A stretch of 64,000 bases of DNA from Verticillium longisporum (GCA_019188255.1 JAETXT010000009.1:62001-126000); one strand, 5' to 3'; shown: positions 47,513 to 59,309, counted from the first letter of the stretch. Numbers and translations are program-made. Notes: generated by a model from the letters alone, not told the origin.

Positions 47513-48461
47513 ATGCTTCCTTCCGTCCTCACCGTTCTCTCCGCCCTGGTGGCGTCCTCCTTCGCCAAGCCCGTCACCAAGTGCCGACAGGCCGCCGTTA
47601 CCTGCCCCATCGTCTTTGACGGCCGGGTGCCCCAGACGGCCACGGTCCAGGACTTTGACACGGCCGGCGGCGGAGGCTTCAACCCCTTCAACCCCAACTT
47701 TGTCAAGGGCAACAACCTGACGTGGTCCGAGATCCTCCTGCTGCCCACCATCACGCCGGCCTCGCGCTTCGACGCCGCCAAGAACACGCGGCCCGTCGAG
47801 GTGACCATCAGCGACGCGTCCATCTTCATGACGCAGCTGGGCTTCCGCCGCGCCGAGCTGCAGTTCGCCAACGACACGGGCAGCGGCAGCCCCGGCAGCG
47901 TCGGCGTCAAGACGCTGCACTTTAGCGTCCAGACCGACGCCCAGCGCCGCTTCAACGGGTCGCACGAGTACCTCAACGTCTGGCACGAGACGGCCGCCTT
48001 TGACGCCAACCAGTTCAACTTCCAGACCGGCACCATCATCGGCCAGCCCGAGCTGCCCGCCAACACCTGGAAGCTCCTCGACCGCAACAACGCCCTGCTC
48101 TGGTCGACGCCCGTCCTCGACGGCGTCTGGCAGAACTTTGGCCTGACCCTCGACTTTAACGCCAAGTATGTCGTGCCCCCCTTTCCTCACCCCCCACCGT
48201 CCGTCCTTTCTGCTAAACTTTCTTCGCAGCACCATCGGTGTCCTCTACTCCGAGGGCGACAAGCCCCTGGCTCCCTCCGGCAAGGGCTCCTTCCCTGCGA
48301 ACCTTGCCGGCGAGGGCCAGTACCACGTCGGTATCCTCAAGAAGCCCACTGGCACAGATGACGTTGTCAACTCGGGCTTCCAGGAGAGCCCCCTCAACGA
48401 GGGTCTCATCTACGCTGGCGTCTTCATCGAGGACAGCGCTAACGGATGTGTTTCCAAGTAG
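47513..48461 (+). CDS. Secreted GH131 beta-glucanase
   Basis: Exons 47513-48165 and 48230-48461, 294 aa. The signal peptide is MLPSVLTVLSALVASSFA. The mature start CPIVFDGRVP and the blocks TWSEILLLPTITPASRFD, KTLHFSVQTDAQRRFNGSHEYLNVWHE, FQTGTIIGQ and LYSEGDKPLAP are those of the GH131 family, fungal enzymes reported to act on beta-1,3, beta-1,4 and beta-1,6 glucans in plant or fungal walls. Several N-glycosylation sequons (NLT, NDT, NGS) are visible. The 64 nt intron (donor GTATGT, branch GCTAAAC) restores frame exactly. No carbohydrate-binding module is attached. It is convergent with the SurE-type gene, with under 200 bp between stops. Confidence 0.92.
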
Positions 48462-48650
48462 ATGGGGAAAGCGAAAAAGAAAAAGACTCGCATGTAGAAG
48501 TATAAACGTCAAGCGTCCAGCGCATCTATTCTTCCAATGCACCTTAATCCAAACCTGGTCTGCCTGCCTGTGTGGCGGAGTCTATCAAGGTCTAATCTAG
48601 CGTGTAATCTACGCTTGTGCGTCTATGAAAGAAAAATTATAAACAAATTT

Positions 48651-49713
48651 CTACCGCATCAGTAATCCTTGCGGTGCCTCCCCCTGAGTCGGAGCAACGG
48701 CAAAGTCGGCTTTGAGCGGCGTCACACTGATGCTCTCGTTCAGAGAACACCATAGGTCCTCCCCTGCCTCGCTGACCTCCGCGGAGCGGTGCACGTCAGC
48801 CAGGTCGGGTGCCCACCTGAATCGAAGTGTCCCCTTGGCATCCTCCTGGCTCTCCTCTGGCGCGAACAGGCTCCCCTTGCTCCAACGGTTCGCTGCCACC
48901 TTGGTGTAGCGAGCGGGACACGTTGTCACGCTGTCAATCATGGGCACGTTGACGCTGTATAGCTCGACGCCCGGCGCCCATTCACGTGCTAGTTCCTCGA
49001 CGAGTGCGCACGACCGCAAGCAGGCGTCGGCAGTACGCCTATCGGGCTGCACCTCCTTGCTGCCAAAGCTCAGGGCGATCGCCCGGCGGCCACAAAGAGC
49101 AGCCTCGAGAGCACCGCCGACGGTGCCGCTGCTCAAAGTGTGCAGCGCGCCCGAGTTTCGCCCATGGTTGGGACCGGAGATAACGAGATCAAAGGCGGAG
49201 CCTGACCCAGTGTGGAAGAGACCGAGCTGGACGCAGCTGGCGGGCGGGCCATCGACGAGAAGCCAATGCTTGGTGGGATCGTGGGGGCCGTTGGCTGGTC
49301 GGCGCTCTTCATGAGCGGAGACGATGGGGAGATAAGGCGTCGCTGTCAACGTCTTCCCCACGGGGTGGGCCTTTGCGATCCAGGGCAGAGGGCGATCAGG
49401 GATGACGACAACGGTGGTGTGACCAGCGGCGTGGAGCGCGGCGAGGAAGGGCGCAAAGTAGGGCGATGAGACCGAAGGAGGCCCGTCATCGTTGACTATC
49501 TGTTTGTGTTAGCTTGGCGGCTTGGGGGACGGAAAGGGCAGCTTCGGGCAGCGCTGCGTTGAGCTCGGCTCGGCTGAGTCGCAACGAGACGCTGGACCAC
49601 GGTTGCTCAGGTAGCTATCCGGGGGGGGGGCGAGGAGCGCGCGATATTTGAAGCGCGAAGGGTAGATTCGGCAGTCAAAAACAGAAGGATGGGTCGCGCA
49701 CCAGAATATGCAT
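48651..49713 (-). CDS. SurE-type survival protein / 5'(3')-nucleotidase phosphatase
   Basis: Complement of exons 49702-49713 and 48651-49499, 286 aa. The first exon is only four codons (MHIL). A 202 nt intron (donor GTGCGC, branch GCTAACA, acceptor CAG) joins it to IVNDDGPPSVSSPYF, giving the canonical MHILxVNDDG start of SurE proteins. NDDG and GPNHGRNSG are the metal-binding and active-site motifs; ALSFGS and the NVPMI segment also fit. These enzymes remove phosphate from nucleoside monophosphates and are often annotated as acid phosphatases in fungi. No tubulin-tyrosine-ligase-like domain (as in yeast Pby1) is attached. The intron contains a G10 run at 49621-49630. Gene finders without the micro-exon would start it wrongly at an internal codon. 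Confidence 0.9.
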
Positions 49714-50697
49714 GGCCGCAGGCCGGCGAACTCCTGAAGTCTACGGGACGATAACAAGGCGGTTTTTGGCTCAAGGCGATGCTATGCAGGCGAGGTCTCG
49801 TGGACGTGGATGCCTGGAAGTGATGGCCCAATGGGGAGCGTTCCGAGTGAGGTGCCGTGTAAGCTGGGCAATGAGAAGGTGCTTCAACCAGGAAATCGGG
49901 TGGCCGTTTGCATGCACATTGGCGATTGATTGGTTGAGAGGGTTCGCAAGCCAGTTCTTGGAGGGGCGCGGAGGGATGCGGTGCAGCAGACGAAAGTGAT
50001 GGTTGTGACAAGGTTGAACGCCAATCCTGAGAGCCTTGATGAAGAAAGTGTCAAGATGATGGTTGGCAATGTGACTCAAGTTCGTTCGGTCAGCCTCACA
50101 CTGAGATGCGCCTTCCGCAGACATATGGCGGCCCCCCCTCCTTCCAGTGACGTGCCTTCCCCCCAGCGATGTGGGGTGTGGCCGCCTGACGCTCGATGCT
50201 GAAGATGCGCACAGGGTCCGGCCTTCGTAAGCTCCGCACACCGTGTAAGACCTGCCTGTTCATCCACGGGGCAGTCGCAACGGCGGGATTCGCACCTGCC
50301 TAGCTCTCATCACGGTCACCGAAGTCGGGAAAGCCGACTAGAGCTACCACTTGCCTCTCAGCATTCGCCGGCGACGTTTCGCCTCGCCTTCTGGTCAGTC
50401 TGCTCAGTCTGCCTTGGCAAGGCCTGACGTCTTCCCTGACGCATGTATACGCAGAAACAAAATGCGGCTCCGGCTTTTCAGCAACGCCCACGTCCACCTT
50501 GGGCTTGGCTCATGGTACAAGACATCAGCTGGCACCGCCCCATCGCCATATTATTGAAACCAACGCTCTCTCTTCACAGCCCGCCCCCGCCATGAGAGTT
50601 CCCCGAAAGATCATGGGGACTTGTTCAAGTTTCACTTCGCCACTATAGCTTCATCATTGTTCCCATCTTGTTCCCATCTTGTCGGCCACCCTCAGCT
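49714..50697. other. Divergent intergenic region
   Basis: Upstream region of both the SurE-type gene and the Zn2Cys6 gene. Frames such as 49771-50241 on the minus strand overlap others and have no motif. Nothing else is recognised. Confidence 0.5.
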
Positions 50698-53492
50698 ATG
50701 GCAGGTAGGCTACCACAAGGCTCGCCAGAGAACCCCGTGCCCCGGGATCGCAACCTGGCCTGCTCGACTGGGAGAGGCAACCGAACCCAGACATACCCTT
50801 ACGGGACCTACCCGCCGAACTTTACTATTCACCGAAGCGGCGAGCCTTCCTTGCCCTTCTCACCATCCTCGCCACCCTCAAACTTTGGCTCAACACACAC
50901 CTTTGTGCCGTCTGGACATGGTGTCGGGCAGCGAACAGTCCCGACGACCCCGTCCATCTTGATCAAGTACGTTGGCTCTGCTGAATTCTCGCTCTGAACC
51001 TAGCCTGCACTACACGGTTGCCTCATCAAGAAACTGACACTCCCCACAGTGAATTTTGCCAGGACCTCGACAACAAGGTTTATCAGGCCGCCTTACAATC
51101 CCCCTACTCCTCGGCGGCTGGTTCCCTCGACGAACCCTTCGTCTCCGAGAGACAGCCTGTTTTCCCCGTTCATGGGGCCTACGGAGCGAGCCTCGTCCGA
51201 ACCGAGAGTCGTGACAGCAACGCCAGTGGTTACGATGAGACAGCGTCGATTGCCCACAGCTGCGGCTCAGCAAACGACAGCTTTGACTTTGACCGTCCAC
51301 AAACCAGTTTCGTTACTCCCGCGACCAGTGCCGGCTACTCGAATAAGTTCTTTCCTGCGAGCGCTCCGGGACCGCTCGGCGGCCCACGGCCCTTGTCCGC
51401 CACCAGTAGCCCCTATCTTGGTGGGCAGCTTACTACCACTTCTCCCGTGACCTCCGTGAAGCCCCGGTTCGGCCACTCGAGGACCCCCATGAACGATCCG
51501 CCACCAGGCGCGGTTCCGTACAACATACAGGGCATTTTCCCCAGGGTGAGTGCTCTGTCAGCTGGGATCGCCCAGAGTCAGGTATCGCCAACTGAAGACG
51601 CCGGCCAAGCCTATTTCCAACACTGGGAAACCCAATTGACCCACGACGCCCATGTTGGCGTGCACACCAATTTTGTTGAATTTGGCGACAACTCCACAGG
51701 GGCACACACAAACTACTCCGCTACACAGGAACCATTGCTTGCATGGCCTGCGTCCGAGCCGTATGGTGATGTGTTGGAGCATGACTTCGGCAGCGTTCCG
51801 TCCTCCAATGCTCACCCCCTGGATCACTATCCCGCATCTGCGCCGGATCACAATTTTGCCGAGCCATTGTTTGAAACGCAAACATCATGGATCGAATCGC
51901 CAGTTCCCCCAAGAAGTCACCAATCTCTCTTGACAGTACCTCCACGAACGAGGAGAAGGGCCTCTGAGTCGCAACGGCCTGGACCCTTCTCGACCGGTAG
52001 CGAGCCCATAGCAATTCCGGGAAGATCGCCTTCGCAGACCTTGCATCGGTACAGACCTCAAAACAGCCCTACTCAGCCTCACTCTCCTGCGGCTGCTGAG
52101 ATGTTCAGGCCGAGTAGGATTTTCTCAGCCGCCTCGTTGCCCCTACCGAGACCCACTACTTCAGGAGGAGCTCGAGGTAAACGAAATGGCCCCATGAAGG
52201 CACCAGCACGCGAGGCCGCCAAAAAGACGCGGACTGATAGGTCCATCTGCATTGCTTGCAAACAAAAAAAGCAGGGAGTGAGTCCTTGCAATCCCAAGAG
52301 CGACCCTAGGTGGAACCTGGCTTACCATCTCTCAGTGCATGAGACCCATGGAATCTCCGAATTCATCCTGTGTCAACTGTGTGAAACATGCCTCTAAGCG
52401 ACCAGGCCCTTGCTCCAGAGCGTTCTTTGACGACATTGTGAGCTCTGGTGCTCTCAACTACATTTGTAAGTTGCCTCGAATCAGCCATGATCGTAAAGAC
52501 CTGACCAGTTTGCAGCGCAGCGTGCCATACACCATGTTTCAATAGATGGAAGTAAACGCATCTGCAAACCGCTTCCAGAGGAGTTCCCTCTGAACGAAGT
52601 AATCCGAACACTTCAAAGCGTCGCAGGTCGTTTTGACCTAAGGGTCAGTCAGGGCGGACGATCGATGTACGTCCTTAGATTGGATCAGTGTCGAAACTAT
52701 TTATCAAGGCTCCGCGACCTTTATTTGCAAAAGGGCTACGAGCCGAACATGAGCGCGTTTATCGACAAGGAGCTGTTTCAAGGCAGACTGAGACCAGACC
52801 ACTGGACTTCAATGATTGCCGACTGTCAAGCCAGCACCAAGGACGATAAGGTTGCACTGCTATTGGCATTGGGCAACATGCCGAGCCGGGCCACATACTC
52901 GTACGTTCCTTTGCCTCATCGACATGCGAAACAAGACCCTTTGAGCGGTCGAAACATCGATCCCGAGGCTGCCCATGAAGAAAAGTACCTTGTCTGCGCT
53001 GCCCATTTGGCCCGCATCATTGCGCGCAAAGTTGAAGTCGAAGCATATACTCATCTCCAGACACGGTGCCACAACGCCAACCAGCTGTCAGACGCGGATC
53101 TGAACCGTCTCCTACAAAACATCGGACTTCTACTTGTGTCCTTGCGATGGCGCCACACTTGGTGGGGTATGCTAGGCGATGGCACTATCCAGTGCGAGCC
53201 GTATCGAGGAGAATACGAGGTTCGTGTACGGGAGTTATGTGAAGGGCTGTACTTTTGGTTTTGTTCATTAAGAAGACGCTTACCATCATCGCCAGCAGAT
53301 GGTTCGGACAAGCTTTCAGGTGTTCGTTCACATTATGCAGACACAAGGAATAGTGTCTGGGACGCGTTTCCAGGACGAGATCATGAGAGTCGTGAAGGGT
53401 TCAATGCGTGGTTGGACCACGGGCGTGCATTGGTTATACAGGCTGGGGCTGCTACCACTGTCCACGCGGGACTTGGGGCTTCGTTGTCGTGA
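50698..53492 (+). CDS. Zn2Cys6-type transcription factor with internal zinc cluster
   Basis: Exons 50698-50966, 51050-52277, 52336-52465 and 52516-53492, 867 aa. All introns have standard donors (GTACGT, GTGAGT, GTAAGT) and rejoin the frame. The first ~480 residues are Ser/Pro/Thr-rich and disordered. A zinc cluster follows at residues 490-525: Cys at 490, 493, 500, 511, 514 and 525, spaced x2-x6-x10-x2-x10, preceded by the basic stretch AREAAKKTRTDRS. The third intron base-pairs nothing unusual but splits the cluster after Gly499, so the fingers exist only after splicing. The ~340-residue C-terminal part (HVSIDGSKRICKPLPEEFPLNEVIRTL...) resembles the uncharacterised back half of similar fungal regulators. 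Target unknown. The start is the first ATG in good frame; 50668 is an in-frame alternative. Confidence 0.82.
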
Positions 53493-54355
53493 GTGCTGTT
53501 ATCTTTCCTGCTTTTGTGTAACGTACGGTTTTGCTTTGTGGGTTTATGCGCCAATGATGGGGGTTTACGAGCAACATGACGGCCGAGGAAAGAGGCATTT
53601 TCACCATGCGAACCAGACTCATGGATACTACACTACAGGCAATGTTTGGCGTTCAAGATCTTATGACACATTACTTAATTAAAGATATTCGAGCACGCAA
53701 TAGGGTGTCCTATTCTGGAGTCATCCTTTGACGTTGTGCGTGACATGGACGGGTATTTGATTCACAAGTGTGCAGAGGACTCTCATAGTGACATCCAAGT
53801 TTTTTTTTCGCGTGGTTGTTACAGTCTGAGCTCACGAACAGGGCATGTACACATATACACACAGCTTGAACACGGGTTTGGGGACAACACCTTGCCTGCT
53901 TGGGGTCTTCGATAGCACATGGTGTTCGATGACGAAACAACACGCATGCTTCGCTCACACCTCCAAGTAGGAACGTCGAGGAATGGCACGTTGAATGTAA
54001 GTAACCAGACATAAACAAGACGGGTGTCTGTGAGGGTTGAAGCCGGCGAGAGAACTCAAGCTCCGTGTCGGGTACCTTTCCTGTCCTTGATCTGATAGAG
54101 TGCATGCTCTTTGTCCCGTATGAGTAGCTCTGGTTCTGCCAGGTACATCATTCATCAACCGCTTTCAATCACAGTGTTTGATCTGAAGTTAGCCGACAAA
54201 CCAATTGTTCCGTTCTAGCCGCTTCTTAGCTAAATGGTGTGAGCGATATAAGTACGAGTTGCCTCTCGTCTTGTGAAGCATTGACGGCTATCTCTTGTTT
54301 TGAGTAAACCAGCAACAATAGCCTCAACGAATCAAACAGACCAAACAAGAACACC
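53493..54355. other. Intergenic region
   Basis: AT-richer stretch between two plus-strand genes. No gene, RNA or repeat is recognised. Confidence 0.5.
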
Positions 54356-56119
54356 ATGTGCATCAAAATCCAGAGACGATACATTTGTCCCAAAACAGAG
54401 ACAGGAGCTCTGGGACCTGACCCCGACGAAGAGGGCTCCCCAAAGCGCCGGTTCGTGGGCGAGAAGCCCGCGCGGTATGGGTCGAACATCGTCATGGAAC
54501 CATACACTCTCACGTGCTACGTCGACTTCTCGAACAGTGCGAGCGGGCCTAACGAAGCCTGTGAAGCGCACGTCTGCGAGATGGTCGTCGAGTGCGGCGA
54601 ACCCCAGTTCAGCTGCAAAGACCTCAACACGATGGAACTGAGGCGTGAGAATATCCCCAACCACCACTGCCCCATCTGCCTTCGCATCCCCGACTATCCT
54701 CGGGCTCCCGAGAGGACCTGGTCGTACAAACGCCCTATTCCAGAAATTACGAATGATTTCGAGCGTGGGCAGGCCATGGTCGCCTTTGACCAGTACCTCG
54801 AAGGTGTGTTGAATCTTGTGTTGGTTTCGCTGACAGTCTTGTTTAACCAGAACCAGGACTGGCAGATATACGTCCAGATGCCCAGCCCCGATCGGATCGC
54901 AGGGCTGATTTACTCGCACTTCTGCCGTGAAGATGACGGACACTATGGCGTGGACTCGTGGCGCTGCACCTGTCATTCCAACCAGGCACAGTTCGCCGAG
55001 GCGTCGAACCTCGGGCGCATGCTCCGGTTCATTGACGTGGGCGTCATTGCCGAGTCCCACATGGACGTTGTGCTGCGGTGCGTCATGCGAGACGACGAAG
55101 GCCACGAGCTCGACTCGGAAAGGGACAAGGCCTGGAGCGAAACGATCAACGACAGGTGGAGGCGGCTCTGCCTGGCGCCCGAAGAGCGCGTCAAGCACTG
55201 GGCGCACCCGGACGAGGACAACAGGTTCGCGCAGTGCGTGGCGCAGCTCGAGCACGAGGTCAACCGCACGCTGATCGAGGGGCCGACGGCCATTGCGCAC
55301 GCCCGGTACGGCCGCATCGAGAGCGCCGAGCCCGTCGACGACTGGGATCACGGCAAGTACACCATGTTCGTGCGCGGGCTCGCCCAGATCCTGTACCCAG
55401 CCCTCGCGTGGATCAGCTACGACTCTGGCCTGTCGAACGAGCAGGTCGCGCTCGTCGCCCGCGTGCTCTTCACCCTCGTCGACCACAACCGCGCCGCCGG
55501 GCGGGCCCCGATCCCGGGCTTCCCCGAGGGCCAGCAGCCGCGGATCCCCGGCGCCCTCGACGACATCTGGTCCATCATGTACATCACCTTTGACTGCCCC
55601 TTCCAGTCGCCCGTGCCGACGCTCGTCCACGATCTGCTCAACAGACGCATCCGCAACGTCCAGTCCAAGATTGGCGTCTTCAAGCGCAGGCGCGCCGCCG
55701 TCTTCGCGGAACTCTCCCTGCGCCTCGACCACGCCTGGCTGATGCTCGACAGCAGGAGCCTGACCGTCCAGCAGGTGCTCGCCATGCGAGACGAGCCCGG
55801 CGGTGACGCACAGGCGCAGGGCCACGAGGAACAGAAGGGACCCAGCTGCACCGTCTGCGACGAGGCCTACGACGACACCCAGAAGCTGTGCCGCCCGGCG
55901 CTGCTGTGCCCGGAGATGAAGCACCACCTCTGCGCGCGGTGCTGTCTGCGCATCGTCCTCACGGCCAACGTCCGCGTGCCCGACGTGCGCTGCGTCATGT
56001 GTCGCCGCGAGTGCAACGACTGGATCCTGCTCAGCGACAGGACGGAGCGCTTCATGGACGCTGACGCCGAGGCGGCTGAGGAGATACTGCGCAGGTTCCA
56101 GGCGGCGGCGCAGTTGTAG
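54356..56119 (+). CDS. RING-type zinc-finger protein
   Basis: Single open frame of 587 aa. The C-terminal 90 residues hold a RING-like finger: Cys at 498, 501 and 518, His 523, then Cys 526, 529, 546 and 549 (CTVCDEAYDD...CPEMKHHLCARCC...CVMC). The C-x4-H gap between the third and fourth ligands is longer than the usual 1-3. A second Cys pair (HHCPICL) lies near residue 105. The rest (WQIYVQMPSPDRIAGLIY, a Glu/Arg-rich middle and AWISYDSGLSNEQVALVARVLF) matches no domain I know. RING proteins usually act as E3 ubiquitin ligases, which is the inferred role. A short hydrophobic insert around residues 151-165 (GVLNLVLVSLTVLF) is flanked by GTGTGT and ACAG and may be unremoved intron, but no standard-length intron fits the frame. 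A 676-codon antisense frame overlaps it. Confidence 0.78.
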   Translation: MCIKIQRRYICPKTETGALGPDPDEEGSPKRRFVGEKPARYGSNIVMEPYTLTCYVDFSNSASGPNEACEAHVCEMVVECGEPQFSCKDLNTMELRRENIPNHHCPICLRIPDYPRAPERTWSYKRPIPEITNDFERGQAMVAFDQYLEGVLNLVLVSLTVLFNQNQDWQIYVQMPSPDRIAGLIYSHFCREDDGHYGVDSWRCTCHSNQAQFAEASNLGRMLRFIDVGVIAESHMDVVLRCVMRDDEGHELDSERDKAWSETINDRWRRLCLAPEERVKHWAHPDEDNRFAQCVAQLEHEVNRTLIEGPTAIAHARYGRIESAEPVDDWDHGKYTMFVRGLAQILYPALAWISYDSGLSNEQVALVARVLFTLVDHNRAAGRAPIPGFPEGQQPRIPGALDDIWSIMYITFDCPFQSPVPTLVHDLLNRRIRNVQSKIGVFKRRRAAVFAELSLRLDHAWLMLDSRSLTVQQVLAMRDEPGGDAQAQGHEEQKGPSCTVCDEAYDDTQKLCRPALLCPEMKHHLCARCCLRIVLTANVRVPDVRCVMCRRECNDWILLSDRTERFMDADAEAAEEILRRFQAAAQL

Positions 56120-56757
56120 GGGCTGAGCCTGTGAGGTTTGGAATTGGTACCTGTTGTTTGCGTCCTGAAAGCTTTTGCACTTTTGACTGACTGTGAGCAT
56201 AGATGTATGAGCAAGGGGTATGTGAAGATCCTTCAGCAAGATAAAAATAGGAAAATAGAACGCGGTCCTCTCAGAGCGAGAGACCCCATGACCGACGTAT
56301 ACACAATTGAATTCATCACTGGAACAACCCAATGCATTTTGATGTGAATGATGTGGTTGCAAGGGCTGCTACGCACCTGTCTACCGTGACAAGTTCTTTT
56401 CTTCGTCTCGATCAGTTATGTCGACCAGCTGTCCTGTAACACCACTCGCTTGTCGTGACATGACATGGGACGACATGACGTCTCTTTTAACCCCCTCCCG
56501 CAACCACATACACGGAACTTTTGCTGGAAACCCAGTCGACCAACTTGATCACGTCCCAAAGCAAACCCAGCTCGCCCCCATACATGAAGATTGACCTGCA
56601 GGGTAACGACCAAACGCCTTTCAACCAAACGCCATGCAAACGAAATGCCATGTCACCTTATCGCCTGGTGAATGCAGTCATGACCATGTCTCGTGTCCTT
56701 CGTTCCCTCACGTACTGACTCGGGCCCCTCGCTGCGTGCCTATCGCTTGAACACCGC
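56120..56757. other. Convergent intergenic region
   Basis: 3' ends of the RING gene and cullin face each other here. No feature is recognised. Confidence 0.5.
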
Positions 56758-59309
56758 TCATGCGAGATATCGGTACGTTGGCACAGCAGCGTCCTCTACG
56801 CGCTCCAGGTACTCTCGCACTATCAAGTCCTCGATCCGCTTCTTGACAACGCTGACCTCAGGGCTGAATCGGCCGACCAGCTGAGTGACCACCTCGGATA
56901 TGAGTTGCGAGTGGCCGAGCTCTTTCCGTTGCCTGTAATCATATCAGCGAACATGTCATTTCAGATGGAGCAAGGGCTACATACTTCATCGTGCACAATG
57001 GCCGCGTCGATAATGTGAGCGCGGGACTGTGCATTCTTCTCCTCCGTCTGCTTGCGCTCGCTGTCGTCTTCAACCTTGGAGACGGCGTTGATGATGGGGG
57101 CCTTGATGCGAACCGTCTTGCTGACGAACGATGCATTGAACTTGAAAGTGTCCGTCATTTCAATCCGGCGACTAGCAGGCTCCTTGAGAAGGACGCGGGC
57201 CTTGGGCGCGATTGAAAGTGAGGTGAGGGTTCTCATGAGGTCGGGCGTCGGAATGTTGGTCTGTGCTTGGATTTCTTGGGCCGTCAGGGATCGGTCATCG
57301 AGATCGTTGAAGAGCATGATGATCACCATGCCAAACGTGGAAACGTTGAGTTCGTATTTGCGCTCGCGGGCCAGAGGCCCCTTGCCACCTGCCATGGCGG
57401 GGAACACGCAGCGAATGTCTGCATTACCGGCCGTACCGACCCAGCTGAGCTTGCGACCGCTGCGATTTGTGAGATAGTACTTGGTGAGGCTTTCCTGCAG
57501 CCTTGTGATTTCCTCGGGGTAGATGCATTCGGTGCCACCGGCGAGTGGTGCGCTGCGACCCATCACCTCGGGCGGCCAGCTGTTGCTCGTCAGAATATTA
57601 ATGCCGAGTTCGGCCTGTGGGCGCTCTACATCTCCCAAAGAGCGAATGTGATCTCGGTAGCCGGCGGTTGTCTCCTTTGACGTATCCATGTCGCGAAGCA
57701 TGCCCTCAAATTTGGCCGTGAACTGGTTGCCGAGCTTGCTCTTCATGCGAGAGATCATCTCCTTCTCGGCCTCATGACTTTCCGATTTGCTGTGGAGTAA
57801 CCGCTTCGCCAGGTGCTTTTGGTAGTATCGCTCAAACATGTCGCGGTCCTGGAGGTAGTGGATCAGGATGATGGCCTTATCCATGATGACGTGGATCTCC
57901 TCGTCCGTCTTGCCTCGGATGCCGCGGCGCAGGTTGTCGTCGATGAAGAGTGACACATATTCCGAGGCTCGCGCAAAGACGTTGATGAAGTCGGAAAAGC
58001 TCTTGGTGAGCACTGTCTGCAGGACAAGGTCCTCATGGAAGGCCTGGCGCCAAATGTTGTCGAACTTGTCCTTGAGCTGCAGGACATCGTTGACCCACTT
58101 GATCGCGGCAGCCGTCTGTTGTGCGGAGACGGAGGGAGCCGCTGGCGCCTTGCTCTTGTCCGCGCCATCGGCAGCCTCCTCACCGTCACCCGCAGGAGCA
58201 GGGGCGGAAAAGTCGGTATTCTTGACGTTCTGTTCGATCTCGAGACCCAGTTCCACAACTCGACTAGAGAGAATAGCCTTCATAGATGCTTTCGTCTCGT
58301 CGACTCGAGCCACCAACCCAAACAGAATAGATAGCTCCTGGATTCGATTATGATCGAGCATGGCCTTGAGCCCGCTAGCCTCGAGCGCCAAAAACTCGTC
58401 GAGATGGCGCGATATCAGCTCGGCCTCCACAATCTTGATGCACTGCTCCTTGGTATCTCTGTGAAGAGTCGTCTCGCACCGATCAACCTCCTCGGACAAT
58501 CGTCGTTCTGTTTGCGGCAGCCAAACGCTGGCGTCGCCCTCATCGAGGAGCCTCTGACACTCTTTGGCGTAGTATGCGGCTGTGGACTGGAGGAAGACAG
58601 GCTCAAACGTTGTCGTGTAGAGCTTCTGGTTTATGTTCTCATTATCGTCCTCATACAGGGAGTCGAGCATTTTGATACTGTTCTTGATCATGTAGCGGTC
58701 GATGACCTCCCCGTCCCTCTCCATGTTGACGAGGTCGAGCACGACCGAGTTGAGGATATCGAAAATGGTATAGTCGGCATTGTCGTTGAGGCTCGAGCGT
58801 AGAATGCGATCACGGTACAGACCGATGCAGCTGGTGTAGATGGAAGGCCGGCGCGAGTCCTGACTGTAACCTCGGTCGAGGTACATTAGAATGTCGGCGA
58901 CCATGTTCATCGACGTATTATGGTCCTCCCATGACACCCTGAGGTTGCGCAAAAAGTGCTCGCTCATCTGGCGCCGCTCGTTGACGGACGAGTTGGATTT
59001 GCCCATGGCGATGCTGATGAGGTTCGCCGTGACGAGTTTCTCAATGGCGGGGATGACATGGTCGGCAAAGTAGGCTGTTTCGAAGTCTCGAACTCGATCG
59101 TAGAGCAGATCGCCTTTCTTATTGAGGACAATCTTGTAAGACGCGCGGTAAAGCTGTTCGAAAGCGAGGGTGCTGCAGTTCTTGTTGTGGATGTCGAGCA
59201 TGGCCTCCTTGAGAGTCTGCCAGGGAGCCTCGATGTCGTTGGGATCACCTCCGCGTCCGACCATGGGCTGCCAAGATTGAAGAAGCTCGTCAGCAGATTT
59301 TCTAGACAT
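56758..59309 (-). CDS. CUL3: Cullin-3 ubiquitin ligase scaffold, with a 2-base deletion at the neddylation site
   Basis: Complement of exons 56985-59309 and 56758-56932. The protein is the scaffold of a RING-type ubiquitin ligase that, in the CUL3 branch, binds BTB adaptors at its N-terminus and Rbx1 at its C-terminus. Family blocks are clear: HNKNCSTLAFEQLYRASYKIVL, YLDRGY, FARASEYVSLFIDDNLRRG, FERYYQKHLAKRLLHSKS, ELNVSTFGMVIIMLF and the terminal winged helix LIVREYLERVEDAAVPTYRYLA. The 52 nt intron rejoins correctly only if the upstream frame is shifted: the DNA reads AAIVHDE where the family has AAIVRxMK. Adding two bases in GTGCAC (56991-56996) gives VRTMK|QRKELGHSQL and 833 aa. The ATG at 59309 follows an upstream TTG; an extra 5' exon is possible. 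Confidence 0.93.

Noticed and set aside
54332..56362. 676-codon minus-strand frame opposite the RING gene
   Set aside because: It mirrors a real gene in GC-rich DNA, has no recognisable domain, and its composition (Val/Asp/His/Gln-rich) is typical of an antisense shadow.
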